This document shows positions 8,954 to 23,924 of a DNA stretch of 64,000 nucleotides, one piece after another; positions within the stretch are counted from its first letter, which is position 1; the number at the start of each line of letters is the position of its first letter. A program made the translations under genes and the position numbers. Below the pieces are notes generated by a model. It did not search any database, was not told the origin of the DNA, and was given only the letters and a program-made list of their open reading frames with translations. The DNA is taken from assembly GCA_026913215.1 (NCBI GenBank), contig JAPTYK010000001.1, forward strand, positions 3,286,001 through 3,350,000, read 5' to 3'. The stretch comes from Streptomyces diastatochromogenes. GTDB lineage: Bacteria; Actinomycetota; Actinomycetes; Streptomycetales; Streptomycetaceae.

Positions 8954-10192
8954 GTGATCGCGAACGTATCGGCACACCGGCGGGCGAACGCCTTCGCCCA
9001 GGCCCTGGAGGACCGGGCGTCCGAGGACGCGGCGGCCGAACAGCCCGAGGCCCCGGCGGAACCGGCCGAACCCGCCGAGCAGGGGCGGCTGTTGGCCCTG
9101 GCGAACGGCCTCGGCGAGTTGCCGAAGCCACAGCTCGACCCCGAGGTCAAGGTGGTGCAGCGAGCCCAGCTCGTCGCCGCCATGGAAGCGATGCTCATGG
9201 AGGGAGCGCCGCCGGGGCCCTACGGTGCCGGAGCAGCGGAGCTCCGCGGGCAAGGGAGCCCACCGGGCGTCCCCTGCGGAAACTGCGCCCCGGTCCCGCT
9301 GGACCAAGGGCCTCGCCGCCGGCGGCCTCACGGTCGGCGTCGCGGCGGGCGCCTTCGGCGGCGTGGCCGCGGCCAGCTCCGACGCCCTCCCGGTGACTCG
9401 CTCTACGGACTCAAGCGGGGTATGGAGGACATCAAACTGGGCATGGCGGACGACGACGCGGACCGCGGCGGCATCTACCTCGACCAGGCCTCCACCCGGC
9501 TCAGCGAGGCCCGCCGCCTCATGGAGCGCGGCCGCGCCGGGGAGCTCGACCACGAGTCCCTCGCCGAGATCCGCCGCGTCCTGGGCGGGATGAAGCACGA
9601 CGCCTCCGAGGGCCGCCGGCTGCTCCGCGAGGCGTACGACCGGGACGGCGAGATCGCGCCCATGGCCCGGCTCAACTCCTTCGCCCAGGCCCACCGGGAC
9701 ACCTGGAACGGCCTCCGCGACCGGCTCCCCGTCCAGCTCGCGGACGTCGGCAGCGAGGTGACGGACGTCTTCGACGCCATAGACGAAGACGTCGAGCCGC
9801 TCCAGTCGGTGCTTCCCCGCACCCCCGAGCGGGGCGTGATCGGCTCCGAGGGCCCGCGCAGCAGGCCCGGCACCCCGCAGGGCACCCAGGGCGCGGACAC
9901 CCAGCACCCGCCGGCCGCCACCAGGCCTCCCCTCGGGCAGCCACCCCGCCTCGCCGCGCCCCTCCGGGCCCAGCACCGGAGCGAGCCCGAGCACGGCCGG
10001 CGGCACCTCCTCGCCCGAGGAGGACGGCCTCCTCGGCGGCAACACCGGCGGCCTCCTCAAGCCCTCCCCACGGGCATGCCGACCGCCCCCGCCGAGGGCC
10101 AGTCGACCCCGGAGATGCCGGACGTCACCCTTCCGCCACTCCTGCCGGGCCTGCTTCCAGGCCTCGGCATCGACAGCGAGGACGCTCGCTAG
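8954..10192 (+). CDS. rsbN: anti-sigma-BldN factor RsbN, DUF5667 membrane protein (frame broken)
   Basis: Holds BldN inactive at the membrane. The N-terminal cytosolic part (VIANVSAHRRANAFAQALED) is followed, in a different frame, by the membrane helix GLAAGGLTVGVAAGAFGGVAAA. The extracytoplasmic DUF5667 segment begins at SDALPGDSLYGLKRGMED. At least two bases are missing before and after the helix (near 9215 and 9395), and more in the Pro-rich tail (9920-10070). Start GTG 8954 is 8 nt after GAGGAGG. The tail ends MPDVTLPPLLPGLLPGLG. Cognate of the preceding bldN. Confidence 0.92.
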   Translation: MIANVSAHRRANAFAQALEDRASEDAAAEQPEAPAEPAEPAEQGRLLALANGLGELPKPQLDPEVKVVQRAQLVAAMEAMLMEGAPPGPYGAGAAELRGQGSPPGVPCGNCAPVPLDQGPRRRRPHGRRRGGRLRRRGRGQLRRPPGDSLYGLKRGMEDIKLGMADDDADRGGIYLDQASTRLSEARRLMERGRAGELDHESLAEIRRVLGGMKHDASEGRRLLREAYDRDGEIAPMARLNSFAQAHRDTWNGLRDRLPVQLADVGSEVTDVFDAIDEDVEPLQSVLPRTPERGVIGSEGPRSRPGTPQGTQGADTQHPPAATRPPLGQPPRLAAPLRAQHRSEPEHGRRHLLARGGRPPRRQHRRPPQALPTGMPTAPAEGQSTPEMPDVTLPPLLPGLLPGLGIDSEDAR

Positions 10193-10194
10193 CA

Positions 10195-10231
10195 GAGGAA
10201 GGGCGCCCCACGGACGGGGCGCCCCTTCCTC
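10195..10231. terminator. bidirectional terminator between rsbN and acyltransferase gene
   Basis: Hairpin with arms GAGGAAGGGCGCCCC and GGGGCGCCCCTTCCTC. One G is lacking in the left run, possibly another sequencing deletion. It lies between convergent genes. Confidence 0.8.
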
Positions 10232-10251
10232 ATACGTCCTCGCACGAGGAA

Positions 10252-11254
10252 TCAGAAGAACACCGACCGCCGCTGCACCAGCAACTTGTACAGCGTGTGC
10301 TGGATCTGCTCGCGCACCTGGTCCGTCAGGTTGAACATCAGCATCGGGTCCTCCGCCGCCTCCGGCGCGTACGAGTCCGTCGGGATCGGCTCGCCGAACT
10401 GGATCGTCCACTTCGTCGGCAGCGGCAGCACCCCGAGCGGCCCCAGCCAGGGGAAGGTCGGGGTGAGCGGGAAGTACGGGAAGCCGAGCACCCGCGCCAG
10501 CGTCCTGGCGTTCCCGAGCATCGGGTATATCTCCTCCGCGCCCACGATCGAGCAGGGCACGATCGGCACCCCGGCCCGCAGCGCCGTCGAGACGAAACCG
10601 CCCCGCCCGAACCGCTGGAGCTTGTACCGCTCCCCGAAGGGCTTCCCGATGCCCTTGAAGCCCTCCGGCATCACCCCGACGATCTCGCCGGCGCGCAGCA
10701 GCCGTTCCGCGTCCTCCGCGCAGGCCAGCGTGTGCCCCGCCTTGCGGGCCAGCTCGTTGACGACGGGCAGGACGAAGACCAGGTCGGCGGCGAGCAGCCG
10801 CAGGTGCCGCCCGGCCGGATGGTTGTCGTGGACGGCGACCTGCATCATCAGCCCGTCCAGCGGCACGGTCCCGGAGTGGTTGGCGACGATCAGCGCCCCG
10901 CCCTCGGCCGGGATGTTCTCGACGCCCTTCACCTCCACCCGGAAGTACTTCTCGTACAGCGGGCGCAGCAGCGACATCAGGACCTGGTCGGTGAGCTCCT
11001 CGTCGTAGCCGAACTCGTCGACCTCGTAGTCGCCGGTGATCCGCCGCCGCAGGAACGCGAGCCCGCCCGCGAGCCGCCGCTCCCAGCCGCTCCCGCCGGC
11101 GGGCGCCTCAGGCTCCCGGGGCGCGGGGCCGGGCTCCGGGGCTCCTCGGCCCCGGCAGGGCCTGCATGGCCGCCGCCTCGCCGTCGGCCCTGGCGGGCCG
11201 CCTGCGGGCCCGTGAGCGGTCGTCGTCGAACGGAATGACCTTGGCGTCCGCCAT
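10252..11254 (-). CDS. lysophospholipid acyltransferase family protein (frame broken)
   Basis: PlsC-like membrane-associated acyltransferase of glycerolipid synthesis. The acceptor-binding/catalytic block is VANHSGTVPLDG with the family His, and the PEG motif is in GVMPEGFKG. The intact ORF from 10977 (MSLLRPLYEKYFRVE) lacks the real N-terminus. The upstream sequence from ATG 11254 reads MADAKVIPFDDD...RARADGEAAAM and rejoins, after about two missing bases near 11140, at GWERRLAGGLAFLRRRITGDYEVDEFGYDEELTDQ. Restored length is about 335 residues. It follows the epimerase gene by a few nt, so the two are an operon. Confidence 0.85.
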
Positions 11255-11269
11255 CGCAGTCGGGTCTCC

Positions 11270-12325
11270 TCAGGCGCCGTGGTGAAGGGGAAGCGTCAGG
11301 GGTGCCGAGGCGACCGGCGAGCCGGTCCACCGCCCCGGCGAGCAGCTCGGGCGGCAGCAGTCCCGGCCCGCGCCCCGGGCGAAGTCCGCGAGCGCCTCCG
11401 CCGTGGAGTAGCGCGGCGAGAAGCCGAAGACCTCACGCGTCTGGACGGTCGAGACGACCCGGCCGTGCGTGAGCAGCCGGATCTGCTCGGGCGCGAAGTC
11501 GGTGATCCCGACCGTGCGCAGCGCGGTGCCCACCCAGGTGACGGCGGGCAGCAGCACCGGGACCGTCGGCCGCCCGAGCCGCCGCGCGCACTGGGAGAGC
11601 AGCAGCACCCCGTCCCCGGCGACGTTGAACGTGCCGCTGTTCTGGGTCGCCCTGCGGGGCTCGTGGGCCGCCAGGCGCAGCACGTCGATCACGTCGTCCT
11701 CGTGGACGAACTGAAGCCGCGGGTCGTAGCCGAGGACGGTCGGCAGCACGGGCAGCGCCAGGTACTCGGCGAGCGGGGAGTCGATCCGGGGGCCGAGGAT
11801 GTTCGCGAACCGCAGGACGCACACCGCCACGTCCGGGCGGCGCCGGGCGAAGCCCCGGACGTATCCCTCGACCTCGACGGCGTCCTTCGCGAAGCCGCCG
11901 CTCGGCAGGGACTTCGCGGGCGTCGTCTCGGTGAAGACGGCCGGGTCGCGGGGCGCGGAGCCGTAGACGCTCGTACTGGACTTGATCACCAGGCGCGCGA
12001 TCCGCGGCGACTTCTGGCAGGCGCCGAGGAGCTGCATGGTGCCGATGACGTTGGTCTCCTTGACCGACGTCCGGCCGCCGCCGCCGAGCGCCGTGCCGGT
12101 GACGTCCAGGTGGACGACCGTGTCGACGTCGTGTTCGGCGAGGACCTTGGCGATCTCCGGCCGGCGGATGTCCGCCCGGACGAACTCGGCGGCGCCGAGC
12201 CGGTGCGCGGGGGCGACCGCGTCCACGGCGATCACCCGCTCCACCTCCGGGTCCCGCTGGATCCGCCGCACGAAGCGGCCGCCCAGATGCCGGGCGGCAC
12301 CGGTGACGAGCACGACCTTGCCCAC
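11270..12325 (-). CDS. NAD-dependent epimerase/dehydratase (SDR), C-terminus uncertain
   Basis: Extended short-chain dehydrogenase with GxxGxxG-type VTGAARHLGG, NAD-binding VDAVAP, and catalytic-region SSTSVYGSA. The usual YxxxK is replaced by an FAKDAVEVE segment, so catalysis is uncertain; it may act on a sugar nucleotide or be a regulatory SDR. Start GTG 12325 follows GGAAGG. After ADFARG one base is probably missing (near 11365), which restores RGPGLLPPELLAGAVDRLAGRLGTP. The true stop could then be near 11296 rather than 11270. Upstream partner of the acyltransferase. Confidence 0.82.
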   Translation of the reverse strand: MGKVVLVTGAARHLGGRFVRRIQRDPEVERVIAVDAVAPAHRLGAAEFVRADIRRPEIAKVLAEHDVDTVVHLDVTGTALGGGGRTSVKETNVIGTMQLLGACQKSPRIARLVIKSSTSVYGSAPRDPAVFTETTPAKSLPSGGFAKDAVEVEGYVRGFARRRPDVAVCVLRFANILGPRIDSPLAEYLALPVLPTVLGYDPRLQFVHEDDVIDVLRLAAHEPRRATQNSGTFNVAGDGVLLLSQCARRLGRPTVPVLLPAVTWVGTALRTVGITDFAPEQIRLLTHGRVVSTVQTREVFGFSPRYSTAEALADFARGAGRDCCRPSCSPGRWTGSPVASAPLTLPLHHGA

Positions 12326-12406
12326 AGCAGCGCCTTCCGTCCGTCACTCCCGTTGGTCGACACCGTAGCGCCTCGACATTTCCACGGGTTAAAGGCAGCG
12401 GCACAA

Positions 12407-12445
12407 AGGCGTGGCCCTCCACCGCGAACGGTGAAGGGCCACGCC
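12407..12445 (-). terminator. terminator after bS22 gene
   Basis: Inverted repeat AGGCGTGGCCCTCCACCG / CGGTGAAGGGCCACGCCT with a short loop, 34 nt downstream of the small ribosomal protein gene. There is one mismatch near the loop. Confidence 0.8.
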
Positions 12446-12478
12446 TGACGCACTGAACGCTGCGAAGCAGCTGTCGCC

Positions 12479-12577
12479 TTACTTCTTGTTGCGACGCTGA
12501 ACGCGCGTGCGCTTGAGCAGCTTGCGGTGCTTCTTCTTCGCCATCCGCTTGCGCCGCTTCTTGATAACAGAGCCCAC
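12479..12577 (-). CDS. 30S ribosomal protein bS22 (AURKAIP1/COX24-domain protein), 32 residues
   Basis: Tiny, highly basic protein starting GTG 12577 ([17 protein letters not shown]) and ending VQRRNKK with TAA. It matches the actinobacterial bS22 seen in mycobacterial small-subunit structures, where it sits near the decoding region. About half the residues are Lys or Arg and none are acidic. It is transcribed alone and followed by a strong hairpin. It is easily missed because of its size. Confidence 0.93.
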   Translation of the reverse strand: MGSVIKKRRKRMAKKKHRKLLKRTRVQRRNKK

Positions 12578-12741
12578 GACTACCCTCGCTCACTTCTCGG
12601 AACATCCCCGCCTCCCGGCGGGGATCGGTGCGGGGCGTCTGGGCCCACACGACCTACGTCGGCCTAGCCTACCGGCATGAGGGCCGACGTCGTAATCCGA
12701 GGGCCGCACGGAGCTTCCCCTGCGTTCAGGCCGCGCGCTCG

Positions 12742-12951
12742 CTACGCGGTCCCCACCCCCACGAAGGACTCCCGCAGGTACTCGTGAACCGCCTGCTCCG
12801 GCACCCGGAAGGACCTGCCCACCCGGATCGCCGGCAGATGACCGCTGTGCACCAAGCGGTACACGGTCATCTTCGACACGCGCATCACCGAGGCGACTTC
12901 CGCCACGGTCAGAAACTTGACCTCGTTGAGAGGTCGCTCGCCAGCAGCCAT
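12742..12951 (-). CDS. bdtA: excisionase/MerR-type helix-turn-helix protein, BdtA-like
   Basis: 69-residue DNA-binding protein: a single winged helix-turn-helix (FLTVAEVASVMRVSKMTVYRLVHSG, then LPAIRVGRSFRVPEQAVHEYLRES). The position, between bS22 and the phosphatase and downstream of bldN, fits bdtA, a BldD target in S. coelicolor; this is from memory, and the symbol is given on that basis. ATG 12951 follows AGGTGG. The frame is intact. No BldD dyad was found upstream. Confidence 0.82.
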   Translation of the reverse strand: MAAGERPLNEVKFLTVAEVASVMRVSKMTVYRLVHSGHLPAIRVGRSFRVPEQAVHEYLRESFVGVGTA

Positions 12952-13081
12952 GACCCACCACCTGTACCTTCCGCCGCGACGCCCACCGGCTTCCCCTCCG
13001 GTGACTCTTCGTCGTCGAGCGCTCACTCTCCAGACTAGGGGCGTGTGGTACGAGTGGGGAAGAGGAGCTCCCACCGGCCGT

Positions 13082-13896
13082 TTACCGTGACAGACACGCT
13101 CGATTGAGTACATAGCGCGTCAGCGGGAGGTACGAGGCGGAGCGGACGCCGTCGTCAAGCGGAACGGCCACCGACACCTGCCCCTCCGCCTCGCCGACGA
13201 ACAGCGCGGGATCGTCCGTGTCGGCCAGACCGATGGCCTCGATACCCAGCTGACCTGCCCCGCAGACCCATCCGTGGTCCCCACCACGAGCTCCGGCAGC
13301 GGCCCGCCGCCCTCGGCCGCGCTCTCCAGAACGGCCCTGACCGGTAGCGGCGAATGGGAGTGCGCCCCCGGTACGCGCCCGTCCCCGGGCGGGCCCGGCT
13401 CCCGTACCAACGCGACCCCCCGTACGTAGTCGAGGAGGTACGTACGTAGACCGAACCGGGTCGTTATGTCGACACATCGCCCCTGCGCCGGGGTGAGAAC
13501 AAGACATCCCGCCGCCGACAAGGCGTCTGCGAGAGCGACGTAGAAACCGAGCAGACGGTGCGGATGACCCGTCCCGAGGAGCACCGGCACCCGCCGCGCG
13601 GCCGCCGCGCCGAGCCGCTCCGCGAAGGCGTCGAGGCCCCGCACCGTACGCTCCGGATCGATGACGTCCGGCCCCGACCGGTGCGCCGGATCCCCCGACA
13701 CCCCGCACTTGTCGGCCATCAACCGCAACAGACCCGCCTCGTCCCACCCCCACGAGGGATCGAGCCCCAGCAGCACCCGCGGATCACGCGCGGCGAACAG
13801 CCGATAGCTCCGCAGGTTCTCCTCCCGCGAGGTCGCCACCGTGCCCGCCAACCCCGCCGCCAACAGATGCGCCCGCAGCGCCCCGGTAGTCCACAC
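13082..13896 (-). CDS. phosphatase-like protein, conserved in Streptomyces (frame broken)
   Basis: Restored protein of about 270 residues. It contains LLGTGHPHRLLGFYVALADAL, LTPAQGRCVDITTRFG, GAHSHSPLPVRAVL and, after a missing base near 13270, GDHGWVCGAGQLGIEAIGLADTDDPALFVG. The GTGHPH, HSHSP and GDHG blocks could bind metal. Streptomyces homologues are annotated simply as phosphatase; I cannot name the substrate. Start GTG 13896 (VWTTGALRAHLL) is chosen because upstream residues are unlike the family. The C-terminus is RYVLNRACLSR. Confidence 0.8.
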
Positions 13897-13990
13897 CCGT
13901 CCGATGCTGCCGGAACACCACCGTCCGGGGATCCAAACCTCCCGGACACCCCACCGTCGGCGTAACAACCGGGAAAACGTTCCCGCTCCC

Positions 13991-15161
13991 TCAGGCCAGC
14001 AGCCCCCGCAGCGGGAAGGCCGCCTTCCGCGTCGCGAGCACCGCCTGGTCGAGCCGGTCCGCCGGGTCGTACCCCTCGTCCCAGCCCCGGAAGCCCACCG
14101 GCCACCGCCCGTCCGTCATCCGCATCGGCCCCGGCTGCCGGGTCCGCGCGTACGCCTCGTCCCGCCAGGACGACGGGATCACCGACTCCGGATCGACCGG
14201 GGCGTGCGCCGCGATCCCCACCAGGTGCGTCCACGACCGCGGACGACGTCCACCACCGCGTACCCGCCGCCGCCGAGCGCCAGCCACCGCCCCCGGCGTG
14301 CGCGTGCGCCAGCTCGTGGCAGGCCTCCTGCACCGCCCGCTGCGCGTCCAGCGACACCGCCAGGTGCGCCAGCGGATCCTCGAAGTGCGTGTCCGCCCCG
14401 TGCTGCGTCACCAGGACCTGCGGCCGGAAGTCCGCGAGCAGCTCCGGCACGACCGCGTGGAAGGCCCGCAGCCACCCCGCGTCCCCGTCCCCGCCGGCAG
14501 CGCCACGTTCACGGCCCCGCCTCGCCGGCGCCCGCCGCACCCGTCTCCTCCGGCCAGCCCGTCTGCGGGAACAGCGTCCGCGGATGCTCGTGCAGCGAGA
14601 CCGTCAGAACCCGCGGGTCCTCCCAGAAAGCCGCCTGCACCCCGTCTCCGTGGTGCACGTCCACATCCACGTACGCGACCCGCTCCGCCCCCAGTTCGAG
14701 CAGCCGGGCGATGGCGAGCGAGGCGTCGTTGTAGACGCAGAACCCGGAGGCCGCCCCCGGCATCGCGTGGTGGAGCCCGCCCGAGAAGTTCACCGCGTGC
14801 GCGGCCTCACCCCGCCAGATCGCCTCCGCCGCGCCCACCGACTGCCCGGCGATCAGCGCCGACACCTCGTGCATCCCGGCGAACGCCGGATCGTCGACCG
14901 TGCCGAGCCCGTACGCCTGATCGGCGTGGCGCGGGTCCGCCGAGGCCGCCCGCACCGCCGCCACGTAGTCCTCGCGGTGCACGAGCCGCAGCGTCGAGTC
15001 CCCTGCCGCTTCGCCGCCACCACGTCCACCGCCCGGTCGAGCCCGTAGGCCCGGACCAGCGACATCGTCAGCGCGAGCCGTACGGGATCCATCGGATGCT
15101 CGGCCCCGAAGTCGTACCGCGTGACGGCTTCATCCCACATCAACAGTGCGCGGCTGCTCAT
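13991..15161 (-). CDS. acuC: acetoin utilization protein AcuC, class I histone-deacetylase fold (frame broken)
   Basis: Zinc-dependent deacetylase, probably removing acetyl groups from acetyl-CoA synthetase or other proteins. Pieces in several frames join as MSSRALLMWDEAVTRYDFGAEHP..., NFSGGLHHAMPGAASGFCVYND, YVDVDVHHGDGVQAAFW, TQHGADTHFEDPLAHL and ALGGGGYAVVDVV. The zinc ligands Asp-x-His of DVHHGDG and the later Asp are present. At least four missing bases (near 15003, 14515, 14275 and 14235) are needed. Start ATG 15161 lies 7 nt after a TACGGT box. Restored length is about 391 residues. Confidence 0.9.
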
Positions 15162-16328
15162 GCCCGTCACCGTATCGGGCCTTTCGCGTACCGAACGACG
15201 TGGCATACACCACCGTGACGAGCACCAGCACCATCGGCACCACCATGGCCCCCCGATAGCTCCACGCGTCGCCCAGCGCCCCCACCAGAGGGGACCCCAC
15301 GAGGAAGCCCACGTAGTTGAAGACGTTGAGCCGCGCGACCGCCGCGTCGCTCGCCCCGGGAACAGCCGCCCCGCCGCCGCGAAGGTCTGCGGCACGATCA
15401 CGCTCAGCCCGAGCCCCAGCACCGTGAACCCGGCGATCCCCGCCCAGGCCCCGGGCGCCACCGCGACCGCCGCGAACCCGAGCCCCGCGACCACCGCCCC
15501 CGCGCGCACCACCACGACGGCCCCGAACTTCCGCACCCCGAAGTCCCCGACGGCCCGCCCGAGCAGCGTCGTCATCATGTACGCGTTGTACGGCACGGTC
15601 GCCAGCTCCTCCGAGCTGCCCAGCACGTCCTGGAGGTACTTGGCGCTCCAGTTGGAGACCGTCGAGTCCCCGATGTACGCGAAGGTCATCACCAGGCAGA
15701 GCGGCAGCAGCACCTTGAAGACGACACCGCTCCCCTGCCCCTCCCCCGTCTCGCCCGTCCCGGAGCCCCCACCGGCCACGTACCACCGGCTGCCGACCAG
15801 CACGACGGGCAGCGCCACCGCCACCATCGGCAGGTACGACGCGAACAGCGACAGGTGCCAGTGCGCCCCCACCCAGGCCAGCGAGGCCCCCGCGATCCCG
15901 CCGAGGCTGTACGAGGCGTGGAAACCGAGCATGATGCTCCGCCCGTACGCCTGCTGGAGGCTCACCCCCAACATGTTCATGGAGGCGTCCAGGGCCCCCA
16001 CGATCAGCCCGAAGAGCCCCAGCGCGACCGCGGCCTGCCAGAGCCCCGACCCCAGCCCCACGGCGAGCAGGGCCAGCAGCAGGAAGGGCTGCGCCCACCG
16101 CAGCACCACCGCCGGCCCGACCCTGGCGACGACCTTCTCGGTCACCACGCTCGCCACACCCGCCAGGACCGGGACCGCCGCCAGGAAGGCCGGCAGCAGC
16201 CCGTCCGAAATCCCGTACTGGTCCTGAATGGCCGGTATTCGAGTCACGAGCAGGGCGAAGGTGACCCCCTGCACGAAGAAACTGACCGCCAGAGATCCCC
16301 GCCCACGCCGCAAACGCGCATCCATCAT
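15130..16328 (-). CDS. major facilitator superfamily transporter (frame broken near C-terminus)
   Basis: About 400 residues with 12 predicted membrane helices, starting MMDARLRRGRGSLAVSFFVQG. The intact N-terminal 330 residues end in GRLFPG. One missing base near 15360 is needed to continue as ASDAAVARLNVFNYVGFLVGSPLVGALGD. The family resembles MFS proteins of the YbjJ/fucose-permease type; substrate unknown. A TACGCT box lies 8 nt before the first ATG. The end overlaps the acuC start by about 30 nt. Confidence 0.85.
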
Positions 16329-16371
16329 GGCGGCACAGCGTACGGCCGGAAACTACCGCTGGGTAGATGGA

Positions 16372-17019
16372 TCACCACCCCAAAATCGCGGGAAGCTCCT
16401 CCATCCCCCCGAAGAAGCCCTTCGCCCCCGCGAGCTTCGCCTCCGGCGTCATCGCCGTGAACCCGTACACGTCCATCCCGGCCGCCAGAGCGGCCTTCAC
16501 CCCGGGCCCGCTGTCCTCGATCACCACACACCGCCCGGGAGCCACTCCCATCCGCTCCGCGGCGTACAGGAACAGGTCCGGCCACGGCTTCCCCCGGCCC
16601 ACGTCCTCGGCACTGAACACGATCTCGTCCCTGAAATGGACATCCAGCCCCGTCTTCCGGTGCCCGACCCTGATCCGCTCATGACTCCCCGAGGACGCCA
16701 CACAGTACGGAACCCCCGCCGCGGCCAGCCCCTCCAGCACCTTCCCGGCCCCCGGCACCGCCTCCAACTCCGCCTGGAACCCGGCGAACACCCGCGCGTG
16801 AAAGACCTCGTCGAAGTCCTCCGGCAACTTCCTCCCGCTCCGCTCCTCCACCAACTCGTGGATGCGGTGCATCGCGGACCCCATGTAGTCCCGCACCGAC
16901 TCCTCGTACGTGGTGGGGTGCCCCAGCTCCGTCAGATAGCCGGCCAACAGCGTGTTGGAGATCGGCTCGCTGTCCACGAGCACGCCGTCGTTGTCGAAGA
17001 TGATCAGGTCATAGCGCAT
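16372..17019 (-). CDS. HAD-superfamily subfamily IA phosphatase, beta-phosphoglucomutase-like
   Basis: Intact 215-residue hydrolase. Motif I is IFDNDGVLVDSE (the second acidic residue is DND rather than DxD of mutases), motif II is VASSGSHERI, motif III is the Lys of GKPWPD, and motif IV is VIEDSGPGV. A helical cap lies at about residues 18-85. Likely acts on a small phosphorylated sugar. Leaderless start: TAGGCT (17026-17031) ends 6 nt before the ATG. Located just beyond the rRNA operon terminator. Confidence 0.92.
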   Translation of the reverse strand: MRYDLIIFDNDGVLVDSEPISNTLLAGYLTELGHPTTYEESVRDYMGSAMHRIHELVEERSGRKLPEDFDEVFHARVFAGFQAELEAVPGAGKVLEGLAAAGVPYCVASSGSHERIRVGHRKTGLDVHFRDEIVFSAEDVGRGKPWPDLFLYAAERMGVAPGRCVVIEDSGPGVKAALAAGMDVYGFTAMTPEAKLAGAKGFFGGMEELPAILGW

Positions 17020-17043
17020 GGATGCAGCCTAGAACGCAAAAAT

Positions 17044-17078
17044 GCCTCAACCCCCGGACAGAGTCCGGGGGTTGAGGC
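17044..17078 (-). terminator. rho-independent terminator of the rRNA operon
   Basis: Perfect 16-bp stem (17044-17059 with 17063-17078), three-nt loop, then TTTTTGCG on the minus strand. It lies 9 nt after the 5S 3' end. Confidence 0.95.
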
Positions 17079-17086
17079 TAAAAATT

Positions 17087-17204
17087 GTTCGGCGGCGTCC
17101 TACTCTCCCACAGGGTCCCCCTGCAGTACCATCGGCGCTGAAAGGCTTAGCTTCCGGGTTCGGAATGTAACCGGGCGTTTCCCTAACGCTATGACCACCG
17201 AAAC
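17087..17204 (-). rRNA. rrf: 5S ribosomal RNA
   Basis: Minus-strand sequence GTTTCGGTGGTCATAGCG ... GAGAGTAGGACGCCGCCGAAC is the typical actinomycete 5S, about 118 nt. Ends are by eye, accurate to a few nt. Confidence 0.94.
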
Positions 17205-17275
17205 TCTATGAAGTTGAACTCAACCGGCAAGGGAGTTCATTGCTTCAGAACTAACACAGTGGACGCGAGCAACTG

Positions 17276-22196
<4,921 letters not shown>

Positions 22197-22450
22197 TGTT
22201 TACCCGTGATCGGGTGACACTCGCGTTGAGCGGGACGGTCACGCCGGAATATGGCAGACCGTCCACAGCGTCCTCGCTGTAGTGTTGCCACCCCAAAGAA
22301 TGGAGTGGACTTTTTCAAAGGAACCTCGACCATCCGAAGATGGACGGGGTATCAACTAATCTGGCGTTGATTTTTGGCACGCTGTTGAGTTCTCAAGGTG
22401 CGGACGCTTCCTTCGTTCCCGTTTCCGGGCCCTCCGGGCGCTTCCTTCGT

Positions 22451-22556
22451 TTCCGACTCTATCAGATCTTTCCGATCCGATTTCCTCGGTGCTTTCCGGT
22501 CCCCTTCGCTTTCGCTCCGGGCCCTTCCGGCGGTTCCGACTCTATCAGATCCTTTC
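22451..22556 (-). promoter_or_regulatory. tandem rRNA promoter repeats
   Basis: The minus-strand motif GATCTGATAGAGTCGGAA occurs twice, with TAGAGT as candidate -10 at 22456-22461 and 22539-22544, 83 bp apart. This fits the multiple tandem promoters known for Streptomyces rrn operons. The leader down to 22197 contains the usual CTTGAGAACTCAACAG segment (about 22385). The -35 elements are not clear. Confidence 0.7.
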
Positions 22557-22561
22557 GGCGT

Positions 22562-22835
22562 CTGATTCCCAGTCAGGGGGGTTTGTCTTTCCGGCTGTTG
22601 GGCCGTTCCGACTGGTGAGACTTTAGCGGATTCCCTGCCTCCGACGCTAATCGGGAGGCTGCGTCCAGACCTTCGAACGCGAATTCCTCATTTCGCAAAA
22701 ACGCACGGGAAGTACGACGGCACGGCAAAGCGGCGTCAGCTTCTGTGGATCTTGCGGAATGGCTGTCCGGGGCCGACCGGGGTCGGTGCTCACGTCGGAC
22801 AACTCGGAGAACACTACGGATGGGGAGGGGGCGTG
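22562..22835. other. intergenic region between rRNA promoter and glxA-type gene
   Basis: About 270 bp with no credible coding sequence; short open frames on either strand have no homology that I recognise. It may contain further upstream activation sequence for the rRNA promoters. Confidence 0.5.
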
Positions 22836-23866
22836 TCAACCCTGCTCCGTGCGCGTTCCTCTGCTCGGGTGACGGAAGGCGTGGCGGTAGTCGCGGGGGC
22901 TGGTGCCCAGGTGGGAGGCGAAGTGCTGGCGCATCGTGACCTCGCTGCCGAAGCCGGCGCGGCGGGCGACCTCGGGGAGGGGGTGGTCGGTCTGTTCGAG
23001 GAGCTTCTGGGCTGCGGCGACGCGCTGGGTGATGAGCCAGTGGAGGGGGGTGGCGCCGGTCGTGGCCTGGAAGTGGCGGGCGAAGGAGCGGGGGGACATG
23101 CCGGCGATCGAGGCGAGGCTCGCGACGGTGTGGGGTTCGGCGAGGTGGGCCAGGGCGTGGGCGCGTACGGCGGCGAGGGCGTCGGCGTCGCGGTCGGCGC
23201 GGGGCGTGGGGTGCTCGATGAACTGGGCCTGGGTCCCCGTACGGAAGGGGCGGTGACCATCGAGCGGGCGACGGTGGCGGCGGCTTCGGCGCCGTGGGCG
23301 GTGCGGACGAGGTGGAGGCAGAGGTCGATGCCGGCGGCGGTGCCGGCGGAGGTCCAGATGCCGGTGTCCTCGACGAAGAGGGCGTCGGGTTCGACCTGGA
23401 CGGCCGGGTGGAGGGCGGCCAGGGTGCTCGCGAGGTGCCAGTGGGTGACGGCGCGGCGGCCGTCGAGGAGGCCGGCGCGGGCGAGGACGAAGGCGCCCGC
23501 GCAGAGGGAGGCGACGGGGACGCCGGCGGTGTGGGCGCGGCGGAGGGCGTCGAGGACGGGGGCGGGGAGGTCGGCGTAGGGGTCCTCGATGCCGGGGACG
23601 ACGACGAGGTCGGTGGGGGTGAGGTCGTCGAGCCAGCCGAGGGGGCGGTCGGGGGTGAGGGTGAGGCCGCCGCGCAGGGGGATGGGGGTGCCGGGGTCGG
23701 CGGCGGTGCGGCGGAGTTCGAAGGGCGGGACGCCGCGGAGGGTGCGGTCGCTGTCCCAGACCTCGGTGATGACGGAGACGTCGAAGGCGCGGACGCCGGG
23801 GAAGGCGACGAGCGCGATGCGCTGGGGCGGGGTGCGGGTGTAGGGGGCACGTTGGCAGTAAAGCAT
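22836..23866 (-). CDS. GlxA-family transcriptional regulator: DJ-1/PfpI domain plus AraC DNA-binding domain (frame broken)
   Basis: About 343 residues. The N-terminal DJ-1/PfpI-like amidotransferase fold (IALVAFPGVRAFDVSVITEV, nucleophile-elbow SLCAGAFVLARAG) is followed, after one missing base near 23248 (VTAP-FRTGTQAQF), by an AraC-type double HTH (ASIAGMSPRSFARHFQATTG, EVARRAGFGSEVTMRQHF). Likely senses a small metabolite. Divergent, with 58 bp between, from the isochorismatase-like hydrolase, which it probably controls. Confidence 0.9.
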
Positions 23867-23924
23867 CGATCGCTGTCATTCGTACCCCTGGGAGGTGGGG
23901 TCCGGCGGCGGGAGGATCGTGGTC

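Noticed and set aside
13991..15161. acuC as a true pseudogene
   Set aside because: All catalytic blocks are conserved across the frames and the breaks are single-base losses like those in essential genes nearby.
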